The notes: generated by a model not told the origin, from the sequence alone. A stretch of 54,433 bases of DNA from Muribaculaceae bacterium (GCA_014867205.1 WGUO01000023.1:1-54433), one strand, 5' to 3'; counted from the first letter of the stretch, positions 1 to 8,477 are shown. Numbers and translations are program-made.

Positions 1-89
1 GACGCACAATCATCAAGGTCGGCGCAAACTTCGACGACTCCATCCGCTCAATCTCCGCCTGGCTCATCGAATCCGACTTTGCGGGATAG
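1..89 (+). CDS. 3' end of an AAA-ATPase/PD-(D/E)XK family protein (partial)
   Basis: Only the last 28 or so codons are present, read in the frame that ends at TAG 87-89. The peptide (IKVGANFDDSIRSISAWLIE) closely resembles the C-terminus of the next gene (VKVGVNISPETRNIDSWIIR). It is therefore the tail of a tandem paralogue of that protein: the C-terminal edge of the PD-(D/E)XK nuclease-like domain. The rest of the gene lies outside the window, so nothing can be said about its ATPase part. Confidence 0.7.
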   Translation, partial: RTIIKVGANFDDSIRSISAWLIESDFAG

Positions 90-109
90 CAAGAATTTTG
101 TTATCTTTG
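78..109 (+). promoter_or_regulatory. Bacteroidetes sigma-A-type promoter
   Basis: TTTG at 78-81, a 20-bp spacer and TATCTTTG at 102-109 match the Bacteroidetes -33/-7 consensus (TTTG, 19-21 bp, TAnnTTTG). The -33 box sits inside the last codons of the preceding gene. Transcription would start near 115, downstream of a possible TTG start at 98. This supports ATG 137 as the true start of the ATPase gene. Confidence 0.75.
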
Positions 110-136
110 TGTTTCGAACCTCTAAATCTGTTCAAG

Positions 137-1693
137 ATGTTAAAGTTTCCGGTCGGCCAGTCAAGTTTCCGTGGAATCAGAAGCGATGGTTACCTCTATG
201 TCGACAAGACCATGTATATTCACCGGCTCGTCGAGTCAGGAAAATATTTCTTCCTGAGCCGTCCCCGACGGTTCGGCAAGAGTCTGCTTATATCGACCAT
301 GGAATGTTATTTCCAGGCCGAACGTGAGTTGTTCAGGGGTCTTGCCATTGACCGACTCGAACCCGATGAATGGACAAAATACCCGATTCTTCATCTTGAT
401 TTCACTCGCAACGGATACAACTCTACCGAAGATCTCAAAATATTTCTCGGGAAGGTGGTGACGGAATGGGAGAAGGAATATGGCTTCTCACATCCCGAAC
501 AGTCTCCCGACTGGCGTTTCGACCAGGTTATAAATGATATTTACAAGAAGACAGGGAAACAGGTGGTGATTCTTATTGATGAATATGACAGTCCTATTGT
601 CGACCTACACGATAAACCTGAATTGGAGACATTAAACCGCAGGACTCTCCATGACTTCTATCGCGTAATGAAGGCAAATGAGGATCATCTTAAGTTTGTA
701 TTTCTTACCGGCGTTGGCAAACTGGGACAGATCAATATATTCAGCGGACTGAATAACCTGACCGACATATCGCTCGACCCAAGATATTCGGCTATATGCG
801 GAATCACAACCCAAGAACTGAACGACAATTTTCACGATGGAATCGAGGATTTGGCCACCTCGAATGGCTGGACATTTGATGAGGCGATCCTAAGACTCAA
901 GGAACAATATGACGGCTACCATTTCTCAAAAGACTTGGTGGATATTTATAACCCATTTAGCGTAATTAAGGCTCTCTATTCTAAAGACATTCGCGATTTT
1001 TGGTTTCAGTCCGGAACTCCGACACGTCTTATAAGACAGTTCCTTGAGAACGACTGGGGAACGCCTGATCTTGAAGGCACGATCGTAACGGGGTCTGACC
1101 TGGATAGCGGGGATGTAATGGGTAATAATCTTGCTCTCTCATGCTATTATACCGGTTACCTTACTATTAAAAGTTACACTCCGGACGACGGGGAATATAC
1201 TCTCGGATATCCCAATACCGAGGTTCGAAATGGATTCTTCAAAAATCTCATGCAAAAAGTATTGACCTGGGATGATATGGAATCTCAGAATTTCGTTCGG
1301 TCGCTGAGACGTTTTATCAAAAGAGGGGACATCGAAGGATTCCTCCACGAACTCCAGTCGTTTCTCGCCGGAATCCCATATATGAGCCATACCAATAGCG
1401 AACCCCAATGGCAGAAAGATATTCTCATTATTGCCAGGCTTGTGGGGGCGAATGTCGATGTGGAGCGTCGGACATCCCAAGGCCGCATGGACATGGTATT
1501 GGACAGTCCAAAGGCAATCTACATTATTGAATTCAAATACGGAGGTTCTCCGGAGAAAGCGCTTCAACAGATTGACGAAAAACAATATGTCCTTCCATTC
1601 GAGAACTCTCTTAATCGAAAACCTATAGTAAAGGTTGGAGTAAATATCTCACCTGAAACACGCAACATCGATAGTTGGATAATCCGTGAATAA
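137..1693 (+). CDS. AAA-ATPase-like protein with C-terminal PD-(D/E)XK nuclease domain
   Basis: The protein has 518 residues from ATG 137. A TTG at 98 in frame would lie upstream of the predicted transcription start and is not used. The N-terminal half is the 'predicted AAA-ATPase' family (PF09820): the P-loop variant RPRRFGKS is at about 42-49 and the Walker B-like VILIDEYDSP at about 144-153. The C-terminal DUF1703 region has a PD-(D/E)XK-type core, with GRMD (Asp452) followed by IIEFK (Glu465, Lys467). These proteins occur as expanded families in gut Bacteroidales. Their role is unknown; nuclease activity and a mobile-element or defence role have been suggested. A paralogue ends just upstream, and the stop overlaps the next start by 1 bp, so the two genes are probably translated together. 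Confidence 0.85.
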   Translation: MLKFPVGQSSFRGIRSDGYLYVDKTMYIHRLVESGKYFFLSRPRRFGKSLLISTMECYFQAERELFRGLAIDRLEPDEWTKYPILHLDFTRNGYNSTEDLKIFLGKVVTEWEKEYGFSHPEQSPDWRFDQVINDIYKKTGKQVVILIDEYDSPIVDLHDKPELETLNRRTLHDFYRVMKANEDHLKFVFLTGVGKLGQINIFSGLNNLTDISLDPRYSAICGITTQELNDNFHDGIEDLATSNGWTFDEAILRLKEQYDGYHFSKDLVDIYNPFSVIKALYSKDIRDFWFQSGTPTRLIRQFLENDWGTPDLEGTIVTGSDLDSGDVMGNNLALSCYYTGYLTIKSYTPDDGEYTLGYPNTEVRNGFFKNLMQKVLTWDDMESQNFVRSLRRFIKRGDIEGFLHELQSFLAGIPYMSHTNSEPQWQKDILIIARLVGANVDVERRTSQGRMDMVLDSPKAIYIIEFKYGGSPEKALQQIDEKQYVLPFENSLNRKPIVKVGVNISPETRNIDSWIIRE

Positions 1694-2472
1694 TGGGAGC
1701 GAGTGAAGAAACGGGAGGAGGGCGTCGCTGCAAGAACTGCGGCAGCGTGTGCGATACGCCCTATTGCGGCGTCTGCGGGCAGTCCATGAGCGTCGAGCGT
1801 CTGCGACCACGACAGTTCTTTGTCGACATGATATCCGGACTGCTCAGAATAAACAGGGGATTCCTTTTCACCGCCCGACATCTGCTGACACATCCCTGGC
1901 GCGTAATCCGCGACTACGTGTATGGCCGGAGAATTTCCTATACACCTCCGGTCAACATGCTCGTGCTGCTCAGTTTCATCGGCACATTCGCCGCAGCCCT
2001 GTTCATTCCAGAAAGCACCGCCAAACCAGGTTTTGAGATGCCCGCCGACTCCTCCCTCTTCTACCGAATAGGCGTCTCTATCGGAGACTTCTTCGCCAAC
2101 AGCACCATAGCCCAGAACCTCACCATCTACCTACCCGCTCTGCTGGCAATCCCAATCGTCTACCGCAGCCATGGCAGCAAACGCTATAACATTGCGGAGT
2201 ATCTGGTGGCAATGATCTACATGATATGCTCCTTTATGCTGTTCCGTATACTTACCTCACCCCTGCACACAATCTTCCCCTCCGTCGACTGGAGCCCGGT
2301 AAATCTTATCTACACAATTTTCATATCGGGAGCAAGCCTCTACATGGCTTTCCCCATGCCTAAAAGAAAGGCCAGCATACGCCACTTCTTCTATTACCTG
2401 CTCTGCGCATTCGCACTCTACATGCTCCTGGCCCTTTTCCTCGGCTTCGGCGTTGCATGGCTGATGCAATGA
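1693..2472 (+). CDS. DUF3667 membrane protein with N-terminal zinc ribbon
   Basis: This 259-residue protein starts with a short Cys-rich ribbon (CKNCG, then CGVCGQ, about residues 14-31). A DUF3667 segment follows (residues about 35-85, with the typical RGFLFTARHLLTHPWRVI stretch), then four or five hydrophobic segments. DUF3667 proteins are common in Bacteroidetes and have no established function. The ATG overlaps the stop of the ATPase gene (TAATG), which indicates translational coupling. Whether this pairing is functional or reflects insertion of the ATPase gene ahead of a resident gene cannot be told from this window. Confidence 0.8.
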   Translation: MGASEETGGGRRCKNCGSVCDTPYCGVCGQSMSVERLRPRQFFVDMISGLLRINRGFLFTARHLLTHPWRVIRDYVYGRRISYTPPVNMLVLLSFIGTFAAALFIPESTAKPGFEMPADSSLFYRIGVSIGDFFANSTIAQNLTIYLPALLAIPIVYRSHGSKRYNIAEYLVAMIYMICSFMLFRILTSPLHTIFPSVDWSPVNLIYTIFISGASLYMAFPMPKRKASIRHFFYYLLCAFALYMLLALFLGFGVAWLMQ

Positions 2473-2501
2473 CAACGGTACAACCCACATAAACGACAAA
2501 A

Positions 2502-2534
2502 CCGTTGACATAGCCCGCAAAGGGGTGTCAACGG
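2502..2534. terminator. Inverted repeat between convergent genes
   Basis: CCGTTGACA at 2502-2510 and TGTCAACGG at 2526-2534 form a perfect 9-bp stem with a 15-nt loop. It sits between the convergent DUF3667 and WG-repeat genes. No T-run follows on either side, so the hairpin is clear but intrinsic terminator activity is only likely from its position. Confidence 0.4.
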
Positions 2535-2566
2535 CTCACCATCGTGTGTCTCAGAATCAATAAAGA

Positions 2567-3796
2567 TTATTTGGTATATCTGTGGTATACAAGTTTAAAA
2601 TGACCTTCCTTGTCAATGAAGCCCTTGTAAAGGGTCTTGCCATCATTGGTCACCATAGTGGCTGGAGCATATCCTTCTTTTGAAAATGGTCCGATGGTAT
2701 TATCGAAAAAGTATCTTCCGTTGCAGGCGGCGCCATCAACCATCCAGGGTCTGAAATGGGCGATCCCCGCTTCGTCATAGGCTGGATCTGTAAAATCGGA
2801 GGTGGTCACGTCTACTTCGCCTAAATCCGTGAATGAGGCGTCCATCTTATGTACCAGGTCCTTATTCTGAGCCTCGTTAAAGATATAGCAATATGCATAC
2901 CCGTTATGGAAACGACTGCCATTCTTCTTGGTCGTCACAACATTGCCGGCAAGGTCAAGATAGTCGGTCTGGTCAAACCGAGATCCCGGCACCGCACACA
3001 GGCCGGAGTCGTAATCGGAAACATCCTCATAACTCTCCCAGTCGGTCTGATAAGCCTTGTTGCCGTTCTTGGTAATGAAATATTTCTGACCCGACTTATC
3101 CGTGACAAGCGCAAGCCCGCAATGAAATGAGCGTGCCTTAGTATATTGCGGCTCGATCACGATTTTACCGTTGGCGTCAATATAGCCCCAGAGTCTCCAC
3201 CCATCCACATTGGTGCAATATGCGCGAAGGTCCTCGCTCAGCGGCGGAGTCATATTGTTCTCTCCCTCGAAATTCTCGGGGATGGGTGTCAGATGCGGGT
3301 AAACTATCTTCAGGTCGGGAGTTATATAGCGGTAGGTCATCTTAAATCCTTCGCGTATACCCGCGATTGCCAGTCCATCCACGAATCTGGTCGGGGTGGT
3401 CCATTCCTTGGGACACTGCGTCTGTGATCCGTCAGGCTTTACCAGAGTGTAGGGGGCATCGGACGCGGCACCAGCCTTCTTGACTATCATTCCCCACTTG
3501 GTCATTAATGGGGCAGCGTGAACGCCCGGGAGGTCCCAGCGCGAGTCGGTGAATTTCCGACCCTGAAGGTCATAGAACTGATACCCGTCGGGAAACTCTC
3601 GCGCCCAGAGTCCCTCCGACACGCGGGTCACACCCACGGCTTTATCATCATCAGGCTCTGCGGCAACATATATCGTGCTTTCATTGACATAGAACGGCTC
3701 CCTGTGCTCAGGGTCGTCATCCTGCGCCTGCATCCCCGGGCAGACAAATATCGCCATCAGTCCGAATAACAGTATCTTATATCTGTATTGTATCAT
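2567..3796 (-). CDS. WG-repeat-containing exported protein
   Basis: This 409-residue protein has an N-terminal signal peptide (hydrophobic residues about 7-22, cleavage near MQA-QDD). The rest is built of WG-type beta repeats. The clearest unit is GYIDANGKIVIEPQY near residue 214, and weaker units include YQFYDLQGRKF, YLDLAGNVV and GFIDKEGHFK close to the C-terminus. WG proteins are thought to form extracytoplasmic beta structures for binding, without known catalysis. It lies 82 bp downstream of the lipoprotein gene on the same strand and may share its transcript. The substrate is unknown. Confidence 0.8.
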   Translation of the reverse strand: MIQYRYKILLFGLMAIFVCPGMQAQDDDPEHREPFYVNESTIYVAAEPDDDKAVGVTRVSEGLWAREFPDGYQFYDLQGRKFTDSRWDLPGVHAAPLMTKWGMIVKKAGAASDAPYTLVKPDGSQTQCPKEWTTPTRFVDGLAIAGIREGFKMTYRYITPDLKIVYPHLTPIPENFEGENNMTPPLSEDLRAYCTNVDGWRLWGYIDANGKIVIEPQYTKARSFHCGLALVTDKSGQKYFITKNGNKAYQTDWESYEDVSDYDSGLCAVPGSRFDQTDYLDLAGNVVTTKKNGSRFHNGYAYCYIFNEAQNKDLVHKMDASFTDLGEVDVTTSDFTDPAYDEAGIAHFRPWMVDGAACNGRYFFDNTIGPFSKEGYAPATMVTNDGKTLYKGFIDKEGHFKLVYHRYTK

Positions 3797-3878
3797 TTAC
3801 TTATATTTAGATCGGTTCAAAAGGTAGACAGTGCTACCGACGACTCACACCGGCAGCCACCTGTCTCATTTATTTATG

Positions 3879-4517
3879 CTATCTAACCTCGAGTTTGAGC
3901 GAGGTTGCCTGCTGATACTCCTTCACTTTTTTATCTGAGAACTGAATCTCGTGGAATTTGACGGGTGTCCCGGCCTTTATCACGCCCTTGCCGTCGGTCT
4001 CGACTGCATCTATCTGACCCACATTGCTGGTGAACAATTCCTGACCGTCAGCACCATAACCCACGATGTAGACCTGATAGATTGTCAAAGGATACTCACT
4101 GTCGGGTGTGATGTCGACAGCTGCCTCGGCGCCGCCGTTAGTCATGAAGTATGGTGTCATGTCGATCTTGCTGAAGAACTTCTTGAATGTCAGCGACACA
4201 GGAGCGGTTACCTTGATGTCTCCGTCTGTGATCTTAATCTCCCTGCCGTCGAGAGCCTTGGCTGTCTCCTCGATCTTTGCAAGGTATTCCTCACCGAGTT
4301 TATCCCCTTTTTCCATTAGCGATTTTGCCTTCGCTTCCGATTCACAGGCTTTGTATTCCTCCATGAGCGCTTCCTTTGCCTCCTGCATCTCGCCGTGAAC
4401 TGCGGGCAGATTGCCGTAAAGAAGTGACTCGGATCCGCTGCCGGCACCTCCTGAGCAGGCGAGGAACAGTGGGCTCATAATGACTGCGAGGGCCATCGTC
4501 TTAAAAATTGATTTCAT
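3879..4517 (-). CDS. Hypothetical lipoprotein
   Basis: This 212-residue protein begins with a lipoprotein signal peptide ending in the lipobox LFLAC (Cys21), followed by a Gly/Ser linker. Residues about 45-90 are rich in Glu, Lys and Ala and probably helical (coiled coil). The remainder looks like a beta-rich domain. I do not recognise a named family. Its start codon ATG 4515-4517 is preceded by an AT-rich leader with a -7-like box. The WG-repeat gene follows on the same strand, so the two may form a small envelope-protein operon. Confidence 0.75.
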   Translation of the reverse strand: MKSIFKTMALAVIMSPLFLACSGGAGSGSESLLYGNLPAVHGEMQEAKEALMEEYKACESEAKAKSLMEKGDKLGEEYLAKIEETAKALDGREIKITDGDIKVTAPVSLTFKKFFSKIDMTPYFMTNGGAEAAVDITPDSEYPLTIYQVYIVGYGADGQELFTSNVGQIDAVETDGKGVIKAGTPVKFHEIQFSDKKVKEYQQATSLKLEVR

Positions 4518-4595
4518 AGGCCGGTTCTGTTTAAATGGTTAGATATTATGGTTAACTTTAACTCGAATTCTCAACCGCCACCGGGGCGGTCCTGA

Positions 4596-4603
4596 CAAAT
4601 ATA
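4596..4603 (-). promoter_or_regulatory. Putative -7 box for the lipoprotein gene
   Basis: On the minus strand 4603-4596 reads TATATTTG, a perfect TAnnTTTG box about 80 bp upstream of the lipoprotein start. No good TTTG is seen 19-21 bp further upstream. The leader contains a small GC hairpin (ACCGCC / GGCGGT at about 4574-4590). Confidence 0.45.
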
Positions 4604-4727
4604 GACAAACTAAGCAGTGTGTGCTGACACAGTCCATATAATCAGTGTCGCATGGCATATAAATCGCTCCTTCGGCTGTCACAATTGGTATTAGAAACAT
4701 GTAACAAACCGTAAACAGCACTAATAT

Positions 4728-5789
4728 TCAATCGTTTGCAGAGGTACGGTATTGCTCGGGCGTACACCCGGCAATACGGCTGAAAACCCGGTGGAAGGAC
4801 TGCCGCGAACTGAATCCGGACTGCTCGGCAATGACATCCAGTTTCTCCGCCGATGTCTTGAGCAGCCTCTTTGCGTCACGGACACGGTATTCGTTGACGA
4901 ACTCGAAGAACGTCTTGCCGTGGCTGTCATTGAAAATCCTGCTTACATATGTCCGGTTTGAATTGGCCATGGCGGCGACGTCAGAGAGCCTCAGTTGAGG
5001 ATTCAGATATATTTGCTGATTCTCGAACAGATCAAGTATTTTTTCCTTCAGTCCGTCGGAATCATCTTCCAAGGTCACCTCCCCATTCTCAGCCGCCACA
5101 GGCTCCGCGAGCTCATCGATCACCGACTCATGCCTGTATATGAAATAACAGATGAACATCCATATGGCAAGCGAGCCGAACAGATAGATCGCCTCTATAT
5201 TCAGATTAATTATTATGCAGTCGACAATCCAAAGCGACAGAATTACAAAAAAAGAGAGAAGTATGTAACGAAGCCAGTTGAGGTTTATATTGTCGTCATA
5301 TGAGAAACGCTCTTTCAGCAGCCGATGATACCTCGGTATACTTACAACAGTCCATATCGCGTAGCCGAACCCATAGACAGCAGCCCATATGACATCTGCA
5401 TAATAGAAAAATAAGCCATGAGTTATGACAAACAGCACCGGAAGAGCCACAAAAGGCAGTTCATGGAGCGCCATTATCTTAGGGGTGAGCGAACCCGGGC
5501 AGCAAAGCTCTATCAGGATGAAAGCATATAGCGGCACGGCAATCATGTCGACAACGGTCATAATCATCCATGAGCAATGGTCGGTATCCGAGCCTGAGCC
5601 TATGAAGAACAGATCTTTGACGCACTCAAGCGCCAGGACAATCATCAGCACGGACACAAGGCGCGACAGCATCTCGCTGTTCTTATGCCAGAAGAACCAT
5701 GACATCATGCCATAGAACATGACGCAGAGCCCATAGATGAAATATATGTATGTCAACTGCATGTCGGGACAGGTAGTGCAGCTACTCAT
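4728..5789 (-). CDS. Membrane-anchored AraC-family transcriptional regulator
   Basis: This 353-residue protein starts at ATG 5787-5789; an in-frame TTG three codons upstream is not preferred. Residues about 1-215 contain six or seven hydrophobic segments. The C-terminal ~110 residues are an AraC-type double helix-turn-helix, recognisable from LSDVAAMANSNRTYVSRIFN, then EQSGFSSRQSFHRVFSRIAG and TPEQYR. The layout (multi-TM sensor fused to AraC DNA-binding domain) is common in Bacteroidales. It suggests a regulator that senses a membrane or periplasmic signal and acts without a kinase. Targets are unknown; the nearest candidates are its own gene and the adjacent lipoprotein/WG genes. Confidence 0.88.
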   Translation of the reverse strand: MSSCTTCPDMQLTYIYFIYGLCVMFYGMMSWFFWHKNSEMLSRLVSVLMIVLALECVKDLFFIGSGSDTDHCSWMIMTVVDMIAVPLYAFILIELCCPGSLTPKIMALHELPFVALPVLFVITHGLFFYYADVIWAAVYGFGYAIWTVVSIPRYHRLLKERFSYDDNINLNWLRYILLSFFVILSLWIVDCIIINLNIEAIYLFGSLAIWMFICYFIYRHESVIDELAEPVAAENGEVTLEDDSDGLKEKILDLFENQQIYLNPQLRLSDVAAMANSNRTYVSRIFNDSHGKTFFEFVNEYRVRDAKRLLKTSAEKLDVIAEQSGFSSRQSFHRVFSRIAGCTPEQYRTSAND

Positions 5790-5994
5790 ACTTGCCAATA
5801 TCGGGTAGTGTGAGATTTACAAATTGAGCATGCCGCGTCGGTGATTCTAAATGTCTTGGGACAGACTTCCGTCTTTCCGATGGCTAAGTTAATCAAAATA
5901 TTTGACATTATGCTGCACCAAGGCATAAATCTCATGCCATACATCCGGCACCATACTGCACTTCATTATCCGGACATCCACGTGAGTCCAGGCT

Positions 5995-6468
5995 TCAGGC
6001 GCCCATTTCGTTGCTGTGAATGTCTTCATATCTCATAAATCCTGACAATTCCCTGAATCCTGCTTTCTCATAAAGCGGGCGTGCCCCTTCGGTCGTCTCA
6101 AGATATATCTTGTCACAGCCAAGCCCCTTAGCCTTCCCTATAAGCCGCTCGACAATCGTACGGCCTATGCCATGACCCCGGTACTCACTGCGGACATATA
6201 TATTCATAAGATAGGCACAGCGTCCGGAGGGATTGTCGGGCGACGGCAACTCGTCATAAAGGCATATGCCCCCGCAACCGGCATCCACACCATCCGCCTC
6301 AGCAACAATCGCGTAATGTGTGCCATCGGCTATGTGCCGAAGGTAATACTCGCGGTTGGCAGCCATCAGTGCCCGAGTCGGCCTGATCCCGAAGACATTC
6401 TCAATCACCTCCGCGCGCCAGTGCATCAGTGTGGGCAAAACAATCACCTCTCTTATTTCTATTTTCAT
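5995..6468 (-). CDS. GNAT-family N-acetyltransferase
   Basis: This 157-residue protein has the GNAT fold signature: the acetyl-CoA-binding V-x-x-x-x-RGxGIG motif (YVRSEYRGHGIGRTIVERLI, about residues 92-111), a preceding YLMNIYV strand, and the C-terminal LYEKAGF motif. Residues near the N-terminus (RPTRALMAANREYYLRHI) suggest a small-molecule or aminoglycoside-like acceptor, but the substrate cannot be deduced. It lies on the minus strand between the AraC regulator and the histidine kinase, with no evident operon partner. Confidence 0.85.
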   Translation of the reverse strand: MKIEIREVIVLPTLMHWRAEVIENVFGIRPTRALMAANREYYLRHIADGTHYAIVAEADGVDAGCGGICLYDELPSPDNPSGRCAYLMNIYVRSEYRGHGIGRTIVERLIGKAKGLGCDKIYLETTEGARPLYEKAGFRELSGFMRYEDIHSNEMGA

Positions 6469-6597
6469 TCGAGCCTCCCTTCTTTCATCACCACAGGCAA
6501 TGCCCGGTCATTTACCTTGCCGCGGACAGTCAACGGTATCTCATCCATATTTTATATTTTCCAAATGCCGGAAAAAGATGATTTGTTCAACTCCGGC

Positions 6598-8304
6598 TCA
6601 TTTAGCCGGAATCGCCAGAACTACACTATACCGACCGACATCTATACTGCGTGAATACTCAAAGTCATTTCCAAACAGCAGATTCAGTCTCCGCAGTGTA
6701 TTTGAGACACCGATTCCGCCCGTTTGCCCCGAGGCTGCCTCTGGCTGGCAATAAGTGTTATCGCACCTGAACAGAACGTAATCATCTTCCTTAATAAACG
6801 AGATCTCGACTCTTCTTACTCCCTCTACGACACAACTATATTTTACCGCATTCTCGACAAAGGGAATAAAAAGGAGCGTCGGTACCAATACCTCCTCAAT
6901 CTCTGTCTCGGATGTCATCTCAAACTCGAACGGCTCAATGCGTGTGGCCTCCAGCGAGAGGTATGACTGCAGGAATCTTATCTCCCGGCCCAGCGGCGTT
7001 GTGTTCCGCTCTGTCTCGTCAAACTGATAGTCTATGAGTTTCCTCAGCTCCGACAGCATGTCAGCCGCCTCGGCCGGCTCGTCGACCGACAGTATGCCGA
7101 TATTGTTCAACACATTGAAGAGGAAATGCGGATTGATCTGCTTTTTAAGGAACGCATATTCCTGTCTGACAGTCTCGGCATGAAGAAGTGTCAGACGCCG
7201 CTGCCCCTTGATCCAGTCCTGGAACAACATGACTGCGGCAATTCCGCCTATGAAGAAGAAAAGTGTGATCACTGTCCCCATAGTTGATATCACCACCAGG
7301 GCTACGGGAAGTTGCTTGTCATAGGGATTCATGTCATAGGTGGCGGTCTGCATGACTATCAGCGGAATTATCACAGCCAACAGAAGCAATCCGATCTCCC
7401 GGATATACTTCTTCAGACTTCCGCTTCGCTTGAACCTGCGGAAAAGCCACATGATGTTTATATATGCAAGCAGATTCAGAAACAGATACATCACGACAAA
7501 CCCGGCTGCATTCTCGGCAAACTCAGGCCGGTCGGGCGCATTGAAGAAGGTTCCGAATGAAATCACGATCAGAACAAACTGGAACAGACAGTGCCGTGTC
7601 AGTCGGTATCTACTCCCTGTGATGAAGTTCGCAAGGCCGGGATAATCTGACATTGAGGCCTCGCTACCCGACTGTACCGGAGGCACAGGCATCTCATAAA
7701 GCTGGCTTCTGAGATAATCCGAGAGAGTCCTGATCCGCGAGGCCGTCTCGGCCGGACATTCATACAGTCTCTCAGAGATTGCCTTGAGCGACTCCTTGAT
7801 GTATCCAACATTCAGGCGGTTTTTTACAGTCGAGATGTATTGTCTCAGCTCATCGGCCATCCTCTTTTCACGACGCGTCACCTTTGTCCATGTCCGGAAG
7901 AGCATTCTCGCGCCTATTCCCGACAGTATCAGTGTCAGAAGGACCGAACTGCTGAACGCGTCGACATATATCCACGGTGACGAGTAATCTTTTATTCGCG
8001 AAGGGAGTCCCATCCCGGTCCTGACCGCATATTCCATCACTATTGACATAAGGGAGGCCACATATGACATGCCTGATATCATAAGGAAATATGCATAATA
8101 TCTCTGTCTCATCAACAGGCGGGGAATCGCATATCTGACATCAATAAGCACCCCAACCATAAAAAGGAGAGTCACCGGCAGCAGGAGCCATAGAATCTGA
8201 AGACCGAGATGCTGATAGGTGTCGATAAACGCGGAGACCACCACTCCCGACGCGATAAAGGCGAATGCCAGAGTCAGAAGTACATATAAAAGCCAATTCT
8301 TCAT
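6598..8304 (-). CDS. LytS-type sensor histidine kinase with duplicated sensor/DHp region
   Basis: This 568-residue membrane kinase carries, in its C-terminal part, the His_kinase (PF06580) motif INPHFLFNVLNNI with phospho-acceptor His393, an N box (FIPFVENAVKYS, Asn485) and a G box (GGIGVSNTLRRL). Residues 237-360 hold four TM helices ahead of this DHp. Residues 1-140 hold another four TM helices, followed at about 148-205 by a segment resembling a second DHp helix pair but without the H-F-L-F-N core. The protein thus looks like an internal duplication with a degenerate first copy. It is transcribed divergently from the TonB receptor operon, which carries the matching LytTR regulator. Confidence 0.9.
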   Translation of the reverse strand: MKNWLLYVLLTLAFAFIASGVVVSAFIDTYQHLGLQILWLLLPVTLLFMVGVLIDVRYAIPRLLMRQRYYAYFLMISGMSYVASLMSIVMEYAVRTGMGLPSRIKDYSSPWIYVDAFSSSVLLTLILSGIGARMLFRTWTKVTRREKRMADELRQYISTVKNRLNVGYIKESLKAISERLYECPAETASRIRTLSDYLRSQLYEMPVPPVQSGSEASMSDYPGLANFITGSRYRLTRHCLFQFVLIVISFGTFFNAPDRPEFAENAAGFVVMYLFLNLLAYINIMWLFRRFKRSGSLKKYIREIGLLLLAVIIPLIVMQTATYDMNPYDKQLPVALVVISTMGTVITLFFFIGGIAAVMLFQDWIKGQRRLTLLHAETVRQEYAFLKKQINPHFLFNVLNNIGILSVDEPAEAADMLSELRKLIDYQFDETERNTTPLGREIRFLQSYLSLEATRIEPFEFEMTSETEIEEVLVPTLLFIPFVENAVKYSCVVEGVRRVEISFIKEDDYVLFRCDNTYCQPEAASGQTGGIGVSNTLRRLNLLFGNDFEYSRSIDVGRYSVVLAIPAK

Positions 8305-8325
8305 TGTGTCGATTTTTTACACCGG

Positions 8326-8333
8326 CAAATTTA
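8326..8333 (-). promoter_or_regulatory. -7 box of the histidine kinase gene
   Basis: The minus strand reads TAAATTTG at 8333-8326, a perfect TAnnTTTG box. It lies about 22 bp upstream of the kinase ATG (8304). No clear TTTG -33 box is present. The nearest repeat of the putative operator pair starts 27 bp further upstream, which would suit an activator-dependent promoter. Confidence 0.5.
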
Positions 8334-8360
8334 ATGCAAATCCCGATACGATTGTCCTAT

Positions 8361-8393
8361 TAGCGACATAATAACCCGATTTTGCGACAAAAT
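8361..8393 (-). promoter_or_regulatory. Putative LytTR binding pair facing the kinase gene
   Basis: TAGCGACATAAT (8361-8372) and TTGCGACAAAAT (8382-8393) are near-identical direct repeats exactly 21 bp apart. On the minus strand they read A-TGTCGC-TA and TTTGTCGCAA, pointing toward the kinase promoter. LytTR regulators typically bind two ~9-bp direct repeats spaced 21-22 bp centre to centre. Assignment to the regulator at 11399 is inference. Confidence 0.5.
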
Positions 8394-8419
8394 CATGAAG
8401 AGTCTGAAATTATCCGCCT

Positions 8420-8449
8420 TTTGTCTATCTTTTTCCCCTCTTTGTCGCA
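8420..8449 (+). promoter_or_regulatory. Putative LytTR binding pair facing the TonB receptor operon
   Basis: TTTGTCTAT (8420-8428) and TTTGTCGCA (8441-8449) are direct repeats exactly 21 bp apart. They have the same core as the minus-strand pair upstream but point the other way. The proximal repeat ends 28 bp before the -7 box at 8478, matching the 27 bp seen on the kinase side. Confidence 0.5.
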
Positions 8450-8477
8450 ATTCTGAGATGGTTTCATTTTTTTCTTA

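Noticed and set aside
98..136. TTG start giving a 13-residue N-terminal extension of the ATPase
   Set aside because: It overlaps the -7 box and lies upstream of the expected transcription start; family similarity begins at ATG 137.
4539..4721. 60-codon minus-strand frame between AraC and lipoprotein genes
   Set aside because: Cys-rich, no promoter, and it overlaps the probable promoter of the lipoprotein gene.
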